Shown piece by piece: positions 8,945-17,312 of a stretch of 59,434 bases of DNA (the stretch's first letter is position 1; each line of letters begins with the position of its first letter). Made by a program: the position numbers and the translations under genes. Under the pieces are notes generated by a model. The model saw only the letters and a list, made by a program, of their open reading frames with translations. It was not told the origin of the DNA and did not search any database. The stretch comes from Lutibacter sp. (GTDB lineage: Bacteria; Bacteroidota; Bacteroidia; Flavobacteriales; Flavobacteriaceae), in NCBI GenBank assembly GCA_030694935.1, contig JAUYUA010000074.1, positions 1 to 59,434 of the forward strand, in the 5' to 3' direction.

Positions 8945-8981
8945 CAAAGGTAGTGAAAGTTTCTAAATATTGAAACATTGT
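8945..8981 (-). promoter_or_regulatory. higBA promoter with autoregulatory operator
   Basis: On the minus strand the -7 core TACCTTTG lies at 8952-8945 and fits TAnnTTTG. Upstream, between -7 and -33, lies the perfect inverted repeat GTTTC-N8-GAAAC (8959-8976). A repressor bound there would block RNA polymerase, matching HigA autoregulation. The start site would fall only about 8 bases before the toxin ATG. Confidence 0.55.
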
Positions 8982-9301
8982 ATTGATTTTTTTAGATGTT
9001 GTTTTTTGAAGTTGTTCTGGGGTTTTAGCTTTACTTAGTGTGCACGTTACTTAAATTATTAGTTTAGAGCAAATTAAAATGTTTTGTTCTCTATCGCTAA
9101 ATCTTATTTTACCCAAGTCATTTAAGTTTTTTATTTTGGTATGCCATAAGGTAAATTAGTCAATTTTGATTTTACGGAAATGTACGGAAGCACGGATTAC
9201 AAATCCGCGCCATCGGGACACGAGCGTGACGCAATCGATAGCGGGAGATTAAAAGAAACGGTGGCAAATAAAAAGGCGTCGCAGGTTCTCTAAATTATCC
9301 T
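8982..9301. other. Spacer with Bacteroidota-type dispersed repeat
   Basis: No gene is visible. Bases about 9186-9250 hold a GC-richer block with the small hairpin CGGATT-ACA-AATCCG followed by GCGCCATCGGG and GCGTGACGCAATCG. It looks like the short dispersed sequences common in Bacteroidota spacers. A possible TAAATTTG promoter core for the cupin gene lies at 9302-9309. Confidence 0.4.
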
Positions 9302-9328
9302 TAAATTTGGAAGACATAAAACATTCAA

Positions 9329-9691
9329 ATGAAAAAATACACCATACAAAAAACGCCATTTGTGATTCCGACTACCGATGGCAAATTAATAGAAGAACAT
9401 TTTGGACACACCACCCAGCAAGGGGAATTAAGTTTGGCGCACATGATAGCGCCGCCACATTGGAGCGAGCCTTTTCAAACGCCTCAATTTGATGAATACA
9501 CCTATATTATAAAAGGAAAAAAACAATTTAATATTGATGGAGAACTTGTGGTTTTGGAAGCAGGGCAATCCATTAAAATAAATAAAGGCGTGCGGGTTCA
9601 ATATTCAAATCCGTTTGAAGCCGAATGTGAATATTTAGCGATTTGTTTGCCCGCTTTTTCTGTTGGTTTGGTGAATAGGGAAGGGGATTGA
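9329..9691 (+). CDS. Single-domain cupin protein
   Basis: 120 residues forming one small cupin barrel. The two cupin motifs are seen as PPHWSEPFQTPQFDEYTYIIKG (near residues 43-64) and the later EAGQSIKINKGVRVQYSNP. The usual metal-binding HxH is reduced, with one His and several acidic residues. Cytoplasmic; substrate unknown. It stands alone, preceded by a TAAATTTG promoter core at 9302-9309 about 20 bases before the ATG. A repeat cluster separates it from folD. Confidence 0.75.
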   Translation: MKKYTIQKTPFVIPTTDGKLIEEHFGHTTQQGELSLAHMIAPPHWSEPFQTPQFDEYTYIIKGKKQFNIDGELVVLEAGQSIKINKGVRVQYSNPFEAECEYLAICLPAFSVGLVNREGD

Positions 9692-9720
9692 AATTAATTT
9701 TTCAACGAATAATTCTCTTA

Positions 9721-9760
9721 TTAGTGCCTAAAGTTTGGAGTGCCTAAAATGCCTAAAGTT
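9721..9760 (+). repeat. 40-bp repeat, exact inverse copy at 20869-20908
   Basis: This 40-base stretch contains three spaced GCCTAAA units. Its exact reverse complement, with no mismatch, occurs at 20869-20908, 11 kb away. It lies in a gene-free spacer and codes for nothing. Confidence 0.85.
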
Positions 9761-9774
9761 AAAAAGTTCATATT

Positions 9775-9902
9775 TTTTTAACCGCAAAGTTCGCAAGGCA
9801 AAAATCGCGAAGGGCGCAAAAAATGGGATACAATGTCTTTTATTGTTTAATAAAAACATTTGTGAACTTTGCGTAAACCTTTGCGAAATTAGCGGTTAAA
9901 AA
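9775..9902. repeat. MITE-like inverted repeat
   Basis: Perfect 11-bp terminal inverted repeats, TTTTTAACCGC at 9775-9785 and GCGGTTAAAAA at 9892-9902, enclose about 106 bases with further complementary blocks (CGCAAAG, CGCAAGG against CCTTTGCG, CTTTGCG). A related element lies at 29375-29525. No coding potential. It ends just before the folD stop codon. Confidence 0.6.
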
Positions 9903-9913
9903 GTGCAATAGTT

Positions 9914-10786
9914 CTACTTTCTTTCGCAGGCCAGCAGCGTATTTTTCATCAGCATCGCAATGGTCATTGGCCCAACGCCGCCAGGAACGGGTGTAATAAA
10001 CGACGCTTTTTTGCTTACGCTTTCAAAATGCACATCGCCTGCCAAGCGGTAGCCGCTTTTTTTGGTGGCGTCTTCAACGCGTGTAATTCCCACATCAATA
10101 ATGGTTACGCCGTCTTTAACCATGTCGCCGGTTAAAAACTCTGGAATGCCAAGGGCGGCAACAATAATATCGGCTTGCAAGGTAAAATCTTTTAAATTTT
10201 TGGTGCGGCTGTGCGCAATGGTGACCGTGGCATCGCCAGCTTTGCGTTTTTGGCTCATCAAAATGCTCATTGGGCGGCCAACAATATTACTTCTTCCAAT
10301 AACCACTACATGTTTTCCTGAAGTTTCCACTTGGTATCGTTCCAGCAATTCTAAAATTCCGAAAGGTGTTGCAGGTAAAAAGCAAGGCATATCCAAAGCC
10401 ATCCTTCCCACATTGGTTGGGTGAAATCCGTCCACATCTTTGTCTGGATTCACCGCATTGAGCACTTTTTCTTCGTTGATATGTTTTGGCAACGGCAATT
10501 GAACTATAAATCCGTCAATGTCGTTGTCATTGTTCAACTTTTCAATTTCGTGCAATAAGGTTGCTTCGGTGGTTTCACTTGGAAGCTCAATTAAAGTAGA
10601 ATTAAATCCAACCAAATGGCAGGCTTTTACTTTGTTGGAAACATACGTCATGCTTGCGCCATCGGTCCCCACCAATATGGCAGCCAAGTGTGGTGTTTTC
10701 TTTCCTTGGGCTTTTAATTGTTTTACCGATTCGGCAATTTCAATTTTTAAGTCATCCGATGTTTTTTTTCCGTCGAGCAGTATCAT
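9914..10786 (-). CDS. folD: FolD: methylenetetrahydrofolate dehydrogenase / cyclohydrolase
   Basis: 290 residues, the normal length. FolD interconverts 5,10-methylene-, methenyl- and 10-formyl-tetrahydrofolate in the cytoplasm, using NADP(H). The catalytic Lys lies in [25 protein letters not shown] and the Rossmann segment [12 protein letters not shown] are present, and the family-closing motif [13 protein letters not shown] is complete. It is upstream of nothing obvious; the four-helix gene and ffh lie on the same strand upstream, but with spacers. No anomaly seen. Confidence 0.97.
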   Translation of the reverse strand: MILLDGKKTSDDLKIEIAESVKQLKAQGKKTPHLAAILVGTDGASMTYVSNKVKACHLVGFNSTLIELPSETTEATLLHEIEKLNNDNDIDGFIVQLPLPKHINEEKVLNAVNPDKDVDGFHPTNVGRMALDMPCFLPATPFGILELLERYQVETSGKHVVVIGRSNIVGRPMSILMSQKRKAGDATVTIAHSRTKNLKDFTLQADIIVAALGIPEFLTGDMVKDGVTIIDVGITRVEDATKKSGYRLAGDVHFESVSKKASFITPVPGGVGPMTIAMLMKNTLLACERK

Positions 10787-10932
10787 ATTTAAATTAGTTT
10801 ACAGTATTCAGTTGCAGTATTCAGTATTTATATTTCAAACTTTTACAACTGCGTTACTTTTATTTATTAAATTTTTTCTTGTATTGGACTAAAAGCATAA
10901 TAGATTAAAACATAATTTCTAAAACAACCGGA

Positions 10933-11304
10933 TTATAGCTTTTTAACTCCAAACTTTTCAGGATTGGCAATCATAAAATTAATTAACTTTCCTACTTCAA
11001 GACTTTTGGTTGTTAAATTATCTTGTTGAATTAGATTAATATATTCGCAAGAATAAGAGAATTCAATCCAAACCTGCGTTTCCGAATTTTCACTGTCAGC
11101 ATCAGTAAGTTTACTGATGAAATGTTTTAGGTATTCTCTTTTTCGATAAGCTTCAGCAATATTGGTACAAATAGATCTTGATGATCTCCTGATTTGATCT
11201 GTTAATGAATAAGTTTCTTCTTTTGGAAATGACTTCGTTAAATCAAAGATTTCCATAGATAGTTCAAATGCTTTTTGATAGGCAAGTAACGTTTTGAAAC
11301 TCAT
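10933..11304 (-). CDS. S23-type four-helix bundle protein
   Basis: 123 residues of the four-helix bundle family first found in intervening sequences of 23S rRNA genes. Typical signatures are LLAYQKAFELSMEIF, TKSFPKEETYSLTDQIRRSSRSICTNIAEAYRKR and the long helical C-terminal half. Bacteroidota carry many free-standing copies; their role is unknown, with RNA or DNA contact suspected from their rRNA link. Here it sits between ffh and folD with no rRNA nearby. Short AACTGC-type repeat tracts flank it on both sides (about 10800-10830 and 11330-11360), which may mark mobility. Confidence 0.85.
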   Translation of the reverse strand: MSFKTLLAYQKAFELSMEIFDLTKSFPKEETYSLTDQIRRSSRSICTNIAEAYRKREYLKHFISKLTDADSENSETQVWIEFSYSCEYINLIQQDNLTTKSLEVGKLINFMIANPEKFGVKKL

Positions 11305-11371
11305 ATTTTATAATTTATAAATTAGATTAACTGCCGACTTCAACTGCTAACTGCAACTAAACCCTGCTTAC

Positions 11372-12703
11372 TTATTTCCCCATCCCTTTCATCATCTGCA
11401 TCATTTGTTTACCGCCGCCACCTTGCATCATTTTCATCATTTTGCTCATTTGGGTAAACTGTTTCAACAACTGATTCACTTCTTGGATGGTTGTTCCCGA
11501 TCCTTTTGCAATTCGTTTTTTTCTGATGGCATCAATAATAACAGGTTCGCTTCTTTCTGCCGGAGTCATAGAGTGTATCATGGCTTCAATACCTTTAAAT
11601 GCGTCATCATCTATATCAATATCTTTCATCATTTTTCCGGCTCCTGGAATCATTCCCATCAAATCTTTCATATTTCCCATTTTTTTGATTTGCTGAATTT
11701 GTTTCAGGAAATCATCAAAACCGAACTGATTTTTTGCAATTTTCTTTTGAATTTTGCGGGCTTCTTCTTCATCATATTGTTCCTGGGCACGTTCAACCAA
11801 CGAAACAACATCACCCATTCCCAAAATTCGCTCTGCCATACGGTTTGGATAGAAAACATCAATCGCTTCCATTTTTTCACCCGTACCAACAAATTTTATC
11901 GGTTTATTTACGACCGATTTAATGGACAAAGCCGCACCGCCGCGTGTATCACCATCTAATTTGGTCAATACAACTCCGTCGAAATTTAAAATGTCGTTAA
12001 ATGCTTTTGCCGTATTTACAGCATCCTGTCCGGTCATGGAATCCACCACAAAAAGTGTTTCTTGCGGATTCACAGCCTTGTGGATGTTTGAAATTTCGGA
12101 CATCATCGCTTCATCAACTGCCAAACGACCTGCAGTATCAATAATCACCACATTTTTTCCGGTGGCTTTTGCGTGTTTAATGGCGTTTTTTGAAATTTCT
12201 ACCGGATTGTTGTTTCCTTCTTCCGCATAAACTTCAACGCCAATTTGTTCTCCAACCACTTTTAACTGGTTGATGGCCGCAGGGCGATAAACGTCGCAAC
12301 CCACCAATAAAACCTGTTTGTTCTTTTTGGTTTTTAAATAATTTGCCAGTTTTCCGGAAAACGTTGTTTTACCCGATCCTTGCAAACCCGACATTAAAAT
12401 GACGGTTGGTGTACCTGATAAGTTGATGCCAACGGTTTCGCCGCCCATCAATTCGGTAAGTTCGTCTTTTACGATTTTCACCATCAATTGTCCCGGATTT
12501 AACGTTGTCAAAACGTTTTGTCCCAAGGCTTTTACTTTAACGGTGTCGGTAAAGTTTTTGGCTATTTTAAAGTTCACGTCGGCATCCAAAAGCGCTCTTC
12601 GAACTTCTTTTAATGTTTCCGCAACATTTATTTCTGTAATTTTTCCGTGTCCTTTCAGTGTGTGAAAGGCTTTATCTAATTTATCGCTTAAATTATTGAA
12701 CAT
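11372..12703 (-). CDS. ffh: Ffh, signal recognition particle GTPase
   Basis: 443 residues, the usual length. The N domain is followed by the G domain with GLQGSGKTTFSGKL (P-loop), DTAGRL, and TKLDGDTRGGAALS. The methionine-rich M domain ends KMMKMMQGGGGKQMMQMM and binds SRP RNA and signal sequences. It directs nascent membrane proteins to FtsY and the Sec translocon. The ATG at 12703 starts the conserved MFNNLSDKLDKAF. A good promoter lies just upstream (12731-12763). Essential housekeeping gene; no oddity. Confidence 0.97.
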   Translation of the reverse strand: MFNNLSDKLDKAFHTLKGHGKITEINVAETLKEVRRALLDADVNFKIAKNFTDTVKVKALGQNVLTTLNPGQLMVKIVKDELTELMGGETVGINLSGTPTVILMSGLQGSGKTTFSGKLANYLKTKKNKQVLLVGCDVYRPAAINQLKVVGEQIGVEVYAEEGNNNPVEISKNAIKHAKATGKNVVIIDTAGRLAVDEAMMSEISNIHKAVNPQETLFVVDSMTGQDAVNTAKAFNDILNFDGVVLTKLDGDTRGGAALSIKSVVNKPIKFVGTGEKMEAIDVFYPNRMAERILGMGDVVSLVERAQEQYDEEEARKIQKKIAKNQFGFDDFLKQIQQIKKMGNMKDLMGMIPGAGKMMKDIDIDDDAFKGIEAMIHSMTPAERSEPVIIDAIRKKRIAKGSGTTIQEVNQLLKQFTQMSKMMKMMQGGGGKQMMQMMKGMGK

Positions 12704-12730
12704 AGTCGTTTACCTCGTTTTTTAGAATGG

Positions 12731-12763
12731 CAAAGATACTAAAATCAACTTAAATACGTCAAA
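12731..12763 (-). promoter_or_regulatory. ffh promoter
   Basis: On the minus strand TTTG (12763-12760) is followed after 21 bases by TATCTTTG (12738-12731), fitting the Bacteroidota -33/-7 pattern. An 8-bp hairpin, TTTCAGCA / TGCTGAAA (12768-12790), sits directly upstream of -33 and could be an operator. Confidence 0.55.
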
Positions 12764-12879
12764 TCATTTTCAGCAAATAAAGTGCTGAAAGCGTCATTGT
12801 TTTGTTAAAAAAAGCCAATGAGTGCCTCGGGTTAAAATGAATTAAAAAATACTTCTTGATATTTCTATAATTTCGCAAT

Positions 12880-13040
12880 TATTTATCGAACTCGCGTTAG
12901 GGAAAGCAGCGAAAATCCTTTTTTGGTTTGCCTTTTCGGCGAAGTAAAAAAGATTGAAGCGAATTGCCCGACCCGCCAACTGGCGGGGAACGCCTACCGA
13001 AATGGCAGGCAGGCCCAACGAAAATGCGAAATGGACCAAA
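12880..13040 (-). repeat. Dispersed intergenic repeat, family A
   Basis: Read on the minus strand this block begins GGGCCTGCC, contains CGTTCCCCGCCAGTTGGCGG and ends near CTAACGCGAG. Related blocks occur at 23655-23785 and, more loosely, at 45225-45345. It lies in the 480-base gap between ffh and the CoA-disulfide reductase gene. An open frame across it is an accident of the repeat. Confidence 0.6.
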
Positions 13041-13183
13041 ATATTTTAACAATTAGCATGTTTTTTTTAGCGAATGCCATCAATAGTTAATTTGTAAAAA
13101 CAACGGAAACGTTATCGTAATAATAATTACAAAGCACCTTATAAAATAGGTTGAAATTTGCGTAAAAATTTAAATACATATTA

Positions 13184-14869
13184 ATGGAAAGAATAATAAT
13201 TATAGGCGGTTTATCGGCTGGCCCATCTGCAGCAGCAAAAGCGCGCAGAGAAAATGAAACCGCAGAAATAATACTATTTGAAAAAGGAGAAAATATAAGT
13301 TATGCCACTTGCGGAATGCCTTATGCATTTTCGGGGGTTATAGAAAACAGAAGCGATTTGATTGTTGTGAAGCCCGATTTGATGCGGACGCGTTTTAATA
13401 TTGATGTTAAGGTAAATGAGGAAATTGTATCCATTGACGCCGAAAATAAAATAGTTTATTCAAATAAAGGCGTTTACAGTTACGACAAGCTTGTTTTTGC
13501 CACCGGCGCAAAATCGATAGTTCCTCCCATAAAAAACATAAAAATAGCCACAAACTGGTCAACTTGCCGGTCTATGACCGATTTTGACAAAATCACCAAA
13601 GAAGGTTTAACATCAACCTGTAAACACATTACCGTTATAGGGGCAGGATTGATTGGTGTTGAAGTGGCAGAAAACTTGCGGGAAGCAGGTAAAAATGTTA
13701 CCTTGATTGAAGGCGCTGATCAAATTTTAACCATGTGGAACCCGAAATTCGCAACTTTTGCGGAAACAATTTTGAAAAATAACGGGATAGAAGTGATTAC
13801 TTCCGGCATTGTTTCTGAATTTGAATTGGATGAAAATGGAAAAATTGCGGGGATTGTCATTGAAGGCAGAGAAGTCATTAAAACAGATTTCGTGATTTTA
13901 AGCGTTGGCATTATGCCCAATACAGATTTGTTGGTCAAACTTGGGGCAGATCATATAAAAAATGGCGCATTAAAAGTGAATGAAAGGATGGAAACCTCTT
14001 TAAAAGATGTGTATGCAGCAGGCGATAATGTTTCCATTAAAAACTTACAAACCAACGAATTCGATTATTTTCCTTTGGGAACGCATTCAAATAAAGGCGG
14101 AAGGGCAGCGGGCGCAAATGCTGCAGGAAAAAATATTGTTTTTAAAGGCGCTTATAAAACTGCTATTGTAAAAGTTTTTGATTATACTTTGGCCAGAACA
14201 GGACTGAATCCAAAGGCTTTAACAGAACTCGCAATTCCTTTTGAAACCGTGCTGACCATTGCTGGATCGACGCCAAGTTATTATCCAGGACAAAAAGATT
14301 TGATAACGGAAATTTATTACAGCCCGATTACTGAAGAGATTTTAGGCGGTGAATTTTTTGGTGAAGTTGGCGTGGACAAACGTGTGGATGTTTTGAGCAC
14401 CGCTATTTATGCCAAACTAAAAATCAGCGATTTGTCGCAATTGGATTTGGCTTACGCGCCACCATTTTCGCCGGCAAAAGATCCGGTGGTGGTTACAGGT
14501 TTTGTGGCCGAAAATATGCTTGACGATAAGGCAATTCAAATGTCGGTGGAAGAATTGGATTTGTTTTTATCTAAAACTAACCCGAATGAATTTATGCTGC
14601 TTGATGTACGATCTCAAAAGGAATTTGAAGAGGGCACTATACAAAATGCCGTTAATATTCCGTTGGATGAAATTAGAAATCACATTGATTTTATAAAAAA
14701 TCAAAATAAACCGATTATTCTTTTTTGCAGAAGAGGATTGAGAGGCTATTTGGCGGAATTAATTTTGAAACACCATCACATAAAAAATATGGTGAATTTG
14801 GCCGGAGGTATCACCGTTTGGAAAATGGTTGGCGGGCTCGTTTTAAAACCCAAAGAAGTTGAGGCTTAA
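13184..14869 (+). CDS. CoA-disulfide reductase with rhodanese domain
   Basis: 561 residues. The N-terminal 440 are a pyridine-nucleotide disulfide oxidoreductase of the CoADR type: FAD motif IIIGGLSAGPSAA, single active-site Cys43 in ATCGMPYAF, NAD(P)H motif ITVIGAGLIGVEVAE and the FAD-closing YAAGDNVS. The C-terminal 90 residues are a rhodanese domain with DVRSQKEFEEG and active Cys515 in FCRRGLRG. Cys43 and Cys515 match the spacing known for CoADR-RHD enzymes, which reduce CoA disulfide, CoA persulfide or polysulfide. Cytoplasmic. It is single, followed by its own terminator. A likely role is sulfane-sulfur or redox homeostasis. Confidence 0.92.
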   Translation: MERIIIIGGLSAGPSAAAKARRENETAEIILFEKGENISYATCGMPYAFSGVIENRSDLIVVKPDLMRTRFNIDVKVNEEIVSIDAENKIVYSNKGVYSYDKLVFATGAKSIVPPIKNIKIATNWSTCRSMTDFDKITKEGLTSTCKHITVIGAGLIGVEVAENLREAGKNVTLIEGADQILTMWNPKFATFAETILKNNGIEVITSGIVSEFELDENGKIAGIVIEGREVIKTDFVILSVGIMPNTDLLVKLGADHIKNGALKVNERMETSLKDVYAAGDNVSIKNLQTNEFDYFPLGTHSNKGGRAAGANAAGKNIVFKGAYKTAIVKVFDYTLARTGLNPKALTELAIPFETVLTIAGSTPSYYPGQKDLITEIYYSPITEEILGGEFFGEVGVDKRVDVLSTAIYAKLKISDLSQLDLAYAPPFSPAKDPVVVTGFVAENMLDDKAIQMSVEELDLFLSKTNPNEFMLLDVRSQKEFEEGTIQNAVNIPLDEIRNHIDFIKNQNKPIILFCRRGLRGYLAELILKHHHIKNMVNLAGGITVWKMVGGLVLKPKEVEA

Positions 14870-14889
14870 GTGAGCCAATTTAAAAGTTA

Positions 14890-14927
14890 AAAAAACCATT
14901 TGCTGTTAAAAACAACAAATGGTTTTT
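14890..14927 (+). terminator. Rho-independent terminator of the CoADR gene
   Basis: The stem AAAACCATTTG pairs with CAAATGGTTTT around a loop that itself can pair weakly, followed by a T run. It lies 20 bases after the stop at 14869 and ahead of the convergent msrB. Confidence 0.75.
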
Positions 14928-14945
14928 CAGTTTCAGGTTTCAGGT

Positions 14946-14993
14946 TGCAACCTTTGAACTTCGATCTTCCGTCTTCGGACTTCCGTCTTTACT
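14946..14993 (+). repeat. CTTC-type low-complexity tract
   Basis: Repeated units like CTTCGGACTTCCGTCTTT fill the end of this spacer. Similar tracts lie at 19935-20003, 27255-27298 and, in inverse sense, 52193-52240. Typical spacer filler here; function unknown. Confidence 0.6.
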
Positions 14994-15465
14994 CTTTCAC
15001 AAATTTAATCGAGGTCGTATTCACGCAATACCTTTTTCCGGTGGTGTCTTTTGGTCCGTCATCAAAAAGATGTCCCAAATGTCCGCCGCAAGAAGCGCAA
15101 ACAATTTCGGTGCGAATCATTCCGTGGCTTCTGTCCGAAACATAGTTTACGGTTCCTTCAATGGCATCATCAAAAGAAGGCCATCCACAATGTGATTCAA
15201 ATTTGCTGCCCGATTCAAATAGCTGCAAATCACATGCCGCACAATGGTAAGTTCCTTTTTTAAAATGTGCTGTGTAACCGCCTTCGCTTGGACGGTCGGT
15301 GCCTTTTTGCCTTAAAATTTGATAGGTTTCAGGAGACAGTATTTTTTTCCATTCTGCCTCGGTTTTAATCACTTTTTTAACCATCACTTTTTTATTTTTT
15401 TCTTGAGAATAACCATTACATCCAAAAAGAGTTATCAATATGAATGCGAAAGATAAATTTTTCAT
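14989..15465 (-). CDS. msrB: MsrB, peptide-methionine (R)-S-oxide reductase, lipoprotein
   Basis: 158 residues from the ATG at 15465. A signal peptide with lipobox-like LFGC precedes the MsrB domain. The zinc cysteines are in YHCAACDLQLF and CASCGGHLGH; HCGWPSF and the catalytic Cys in RYCVN are conserved. It reduces methionine-R-sulfoxide in proteins. The signal peptide suggests it repairs envelope proteins rather than cytoplasmic ones. It starts 4 bases after the stop of the upstream alpha/beta hydrolase, so the two form an operon. A start at 15495 would overlap that gene and lack a clean signal peptide. Confidence 0.93.
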   Translation of the reverse strand: MKNLSFAFILITLFGCNGYSQEKNKKVMVKKVIKTEAEWKKILSPETYQILRQKGTDRPSEGGYTAHFKKGTYHCAACDLQLFESGSKFESHCGWPSFDDAIEGTVNYVSDRSHGMIRTEIVCASCGGHLGHLFDDGPKDTTGKRYCVNTTSIKFVKE

Positions 15466-15469
15466 GTTA

Positions 15470-16348
15470 CTAAATTCTGTTAATAAATTCAACAATTCGA
15501 TTGATCACTTTGGAATCTTTTAAAATACGGCTATGTCCCAAGCCATTGGTAATTAAAATTTCACCTTGATCTAAGTTTTGTCGAATATGGTGTGCACAAC
15601 TTACAGGAACTTCAACATCTTCGGTGTCATGAATTACAAATGTTGGAATTTTTACTGATTTTGCAGCAATATATGCAGAATAATTGTCAATGTCTTCTCC
15701 AAATTTTCTATAAAAATGATTTTTAATTTTATCCACTATGATTGGTTTTAGCTCAAGTTTTGCCACAAATTCCTTGATAATATCTGTAATTACATCACCT
15801 GAACCAATGACAACGGCTTTTTTTACGTTTAATCCAAGTTTAACGCTATTTAAAACAGTCATTCCGCCTAATGAATGCCCGATGGCAATTTCAAAAGGGC
15901 CAAATTCTTTTTCTAAAAACAGTGCAGTTTTTACAAATTCATTCATCATTGTTGTTTTTCCTGTCGATTTTCCGTGAGCAGGCGCATCAAAACTTATCGT
16001 CATAAAACCATTTTCCAGCAACTTGTCGGCAATCTTAAAAAGCTGTGTTCCCCGTCCCGACCAGCCGTGAATCAATAAAACTTTTCTTTTTGAATAGCCA
16101 TAGGAGTACACCATTACTTCCTTATTTAAATCAGGAATCATAACCAATTTCTTCTGTGCGCTGTCGGCCATCATATTTTCACGAGCCGGGGTTTTGAAGC
16201 GAATGGGTGTTCTAAAAAGTTTTATGGCATACAAAACAGCCAATGGCGGCGCCAGATATTGCAGTATTTTTCCTGTTGCAATAATTGATGCCGGAATTTT
16301 TGGAACAGTAATTGAAGATGTTGTGATATTATTGGCTTTAGTATCCAT
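15470..16348 (-). CDS. Alpha/beta hydrolase
   Basis: 292 residues. The nucleophile elbow GHSLGG, oxyanion region LIHGWSGRG, acid in HDTEDVEVP and the final histidine in GLGHSRIL form the usual Ser-Asp-His triad. A hydrophobic segment near residues 20-45 may anchor the protein to the inner membrane. Substrate unknown; an esterase or thioesterase-like lipase is plausible. It is cotranscribed with msrB and divergent from the M48 protease gene, with 80 bases of shared promoter region between. Confidence 0.87.
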   Translation of the reverse strand: MDTKANNITTSSITVPKIPASIIATGKILQYLAPPLAVLYAIKLFRTPIRFKTPARENMMADSAQKKLVMIPDLNKEVMVYSYGYSKRKVLLIHGWSGRGTQLFKIADKLLENGFMTISFDAPAHGKSTGKTTMMNEFVKTALFLEKEFGPFEIAIGHSLGGMTVLNSVKLGLNVKKAVVIGSGDVITDIIKEFVAKLELKPIIVDKIKNHFYRKFGEDIDNYSAYIAAKSVKIPTFVIHDTEDVEVPVSCAHHIRQNLDQGEILITNGLGHSRILKDSKVINRIVEFINRI

Positions 16349-16428
16349 ATAAATGGTTTAATTTTGCCGGTAAAGATAGAATTTGTAATTTTATGTATAT
16401 AGGATGTTTTAACTTAAAAACTTTAAAA

Positions 16429-17232
16429 ATGAAAAAATTTATTTCCCTGTCATTGCTTATGTTATTTATGATAAGCTGCAGCACCGTTCCAATTACTGGC
16501 AGACAACGGCTAAATTTAGTGAGTGATGCCGAAATATTGCCAGCCAGTTTTGCCCAATATGAAGGTTTTTTAAAAGAAAATAAACTTTCCAATGATGCAA
16601 AAATGACCAATGAGATACAAACTGTAGGGAAAAACATTTCCCACGCAGTAGACAAATTTATGCGTGCAAACGGAATGGTTTCTGAAGCAAATTCTTACCG
16701 TTGGGAGTTTAATTTAATTGAAGACAAAGCGGTAAATGCTTGGTGTATGCCAGGTGGAAAAGTGGTTTTTTACACGGGTATTTTACCTGTTACAGCTAAC
16801 AAGGATGGTATTGCAGCCGTTATGGGCCATGAGATTGCGCACGCATTTGCAAAACACGGACAAGAACGTATGACAAGCGCTTACGGACAACAATTGGGAG
16901 GCGTTGCAGTTGCAATTAGCACAAACAATAAGGATCCTAAAACGCAAAATTTATGGAATACCATTTATGGTATCGGTTCACAGGTTGGGATGTTATCTTA
17001 TAGCAGAACCCATGAAACAGAAGCTGATAAATTGGGATTGGTTTTTATGACGATGGCAGGATACAATCCGCAAGAAGCCATTAATGTATGGATTCGTATG
17101 GGTCAATTGTCTACTGGAGGAGCGCCACCAGAATTTTTAAGCACACACCCTTCTAACGAAACAAGAATAAAAAACTTGAAAGCCTATATGCCAACAGCCA
17201 TTGCTGAAGCAAAAAAATACAATGCCCAATAG
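16429..17232 (+). CDS. M48-family metalloprotease lipoprotein
   Basis: 267 residues from the ATG at 16429, which starts a lipoprotein signal peptide with lipobox MISC. The protein then shows the family's VPITGRQRL segment. The zinc site is HEIAHAFAKHG, with the third ligand in ETEADKLG. M48 lipoproteins of this LoiP/YcaL-like type degrade misfolded or misassembled envelope proteins in the periplasm. An in-frame upstream ATG at 16393 would disrupt the signal peptide and is rejected. A strong terminator follows 50 bases downstream. Confidence 0.92.
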   Translation: MKKFISLSLLMLFMISCSTVPITGRQRLNLVSDAEILPASFAQYEGFLKENKLSNDAKMTNEIQTVGKNISHAVDKFMRANGMVSEANSYRWEFNLIEDKAVNAWCMPGGKVVFYTGILPVTANKDGIAAVMGHEIAHAFAKHGQERMTSAYGQQLGGVAVAISTNNKDPKTQNLWNTIYGIGSQVGMLSYSRTHETEADKLGLVFMTMAGYNPQEAINVWIRMGQLSTGGAPPEFLSTHPSNETRIKNLKAYMPTAIAEAKKYNAQ

Positions 17233-17281
17233 TTAAATTGGTTTTATTTTAGAATAAAAAAAATATTTATAGTATATTGTC

Positions 17282-17312
17282 AACCGTTCTGAATTTTCAG
17301 AACGGTTTTTTT
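17282..17312 (+). terminator. Terminator hairpin abutting the MFS start codon
   Basis: AACCGTTCTGAA pairs perfectly with TTCAGAACGGTT (12 bp, 2-base loop), followed by a run of seven T. The T run ends one base before the ATG at 17313. It fits a terminator for the M48 gene but also occupies the entire ribosome-loading region of the next gene. Confidence 0.8.

Noticed and set aside
10933-11304. 23S rRNA intervening sequence
   Set aside because: The S23-type protein gene is free-standing between protein genes; no rRNA sequence is present.
12842-13039. Open frame on the minus strand between ffh and the CoADR gene
   Set aside because: It lies wholly in dispersed repeat family A; the same peptide-like pattern arises from related repeats elsewhere.
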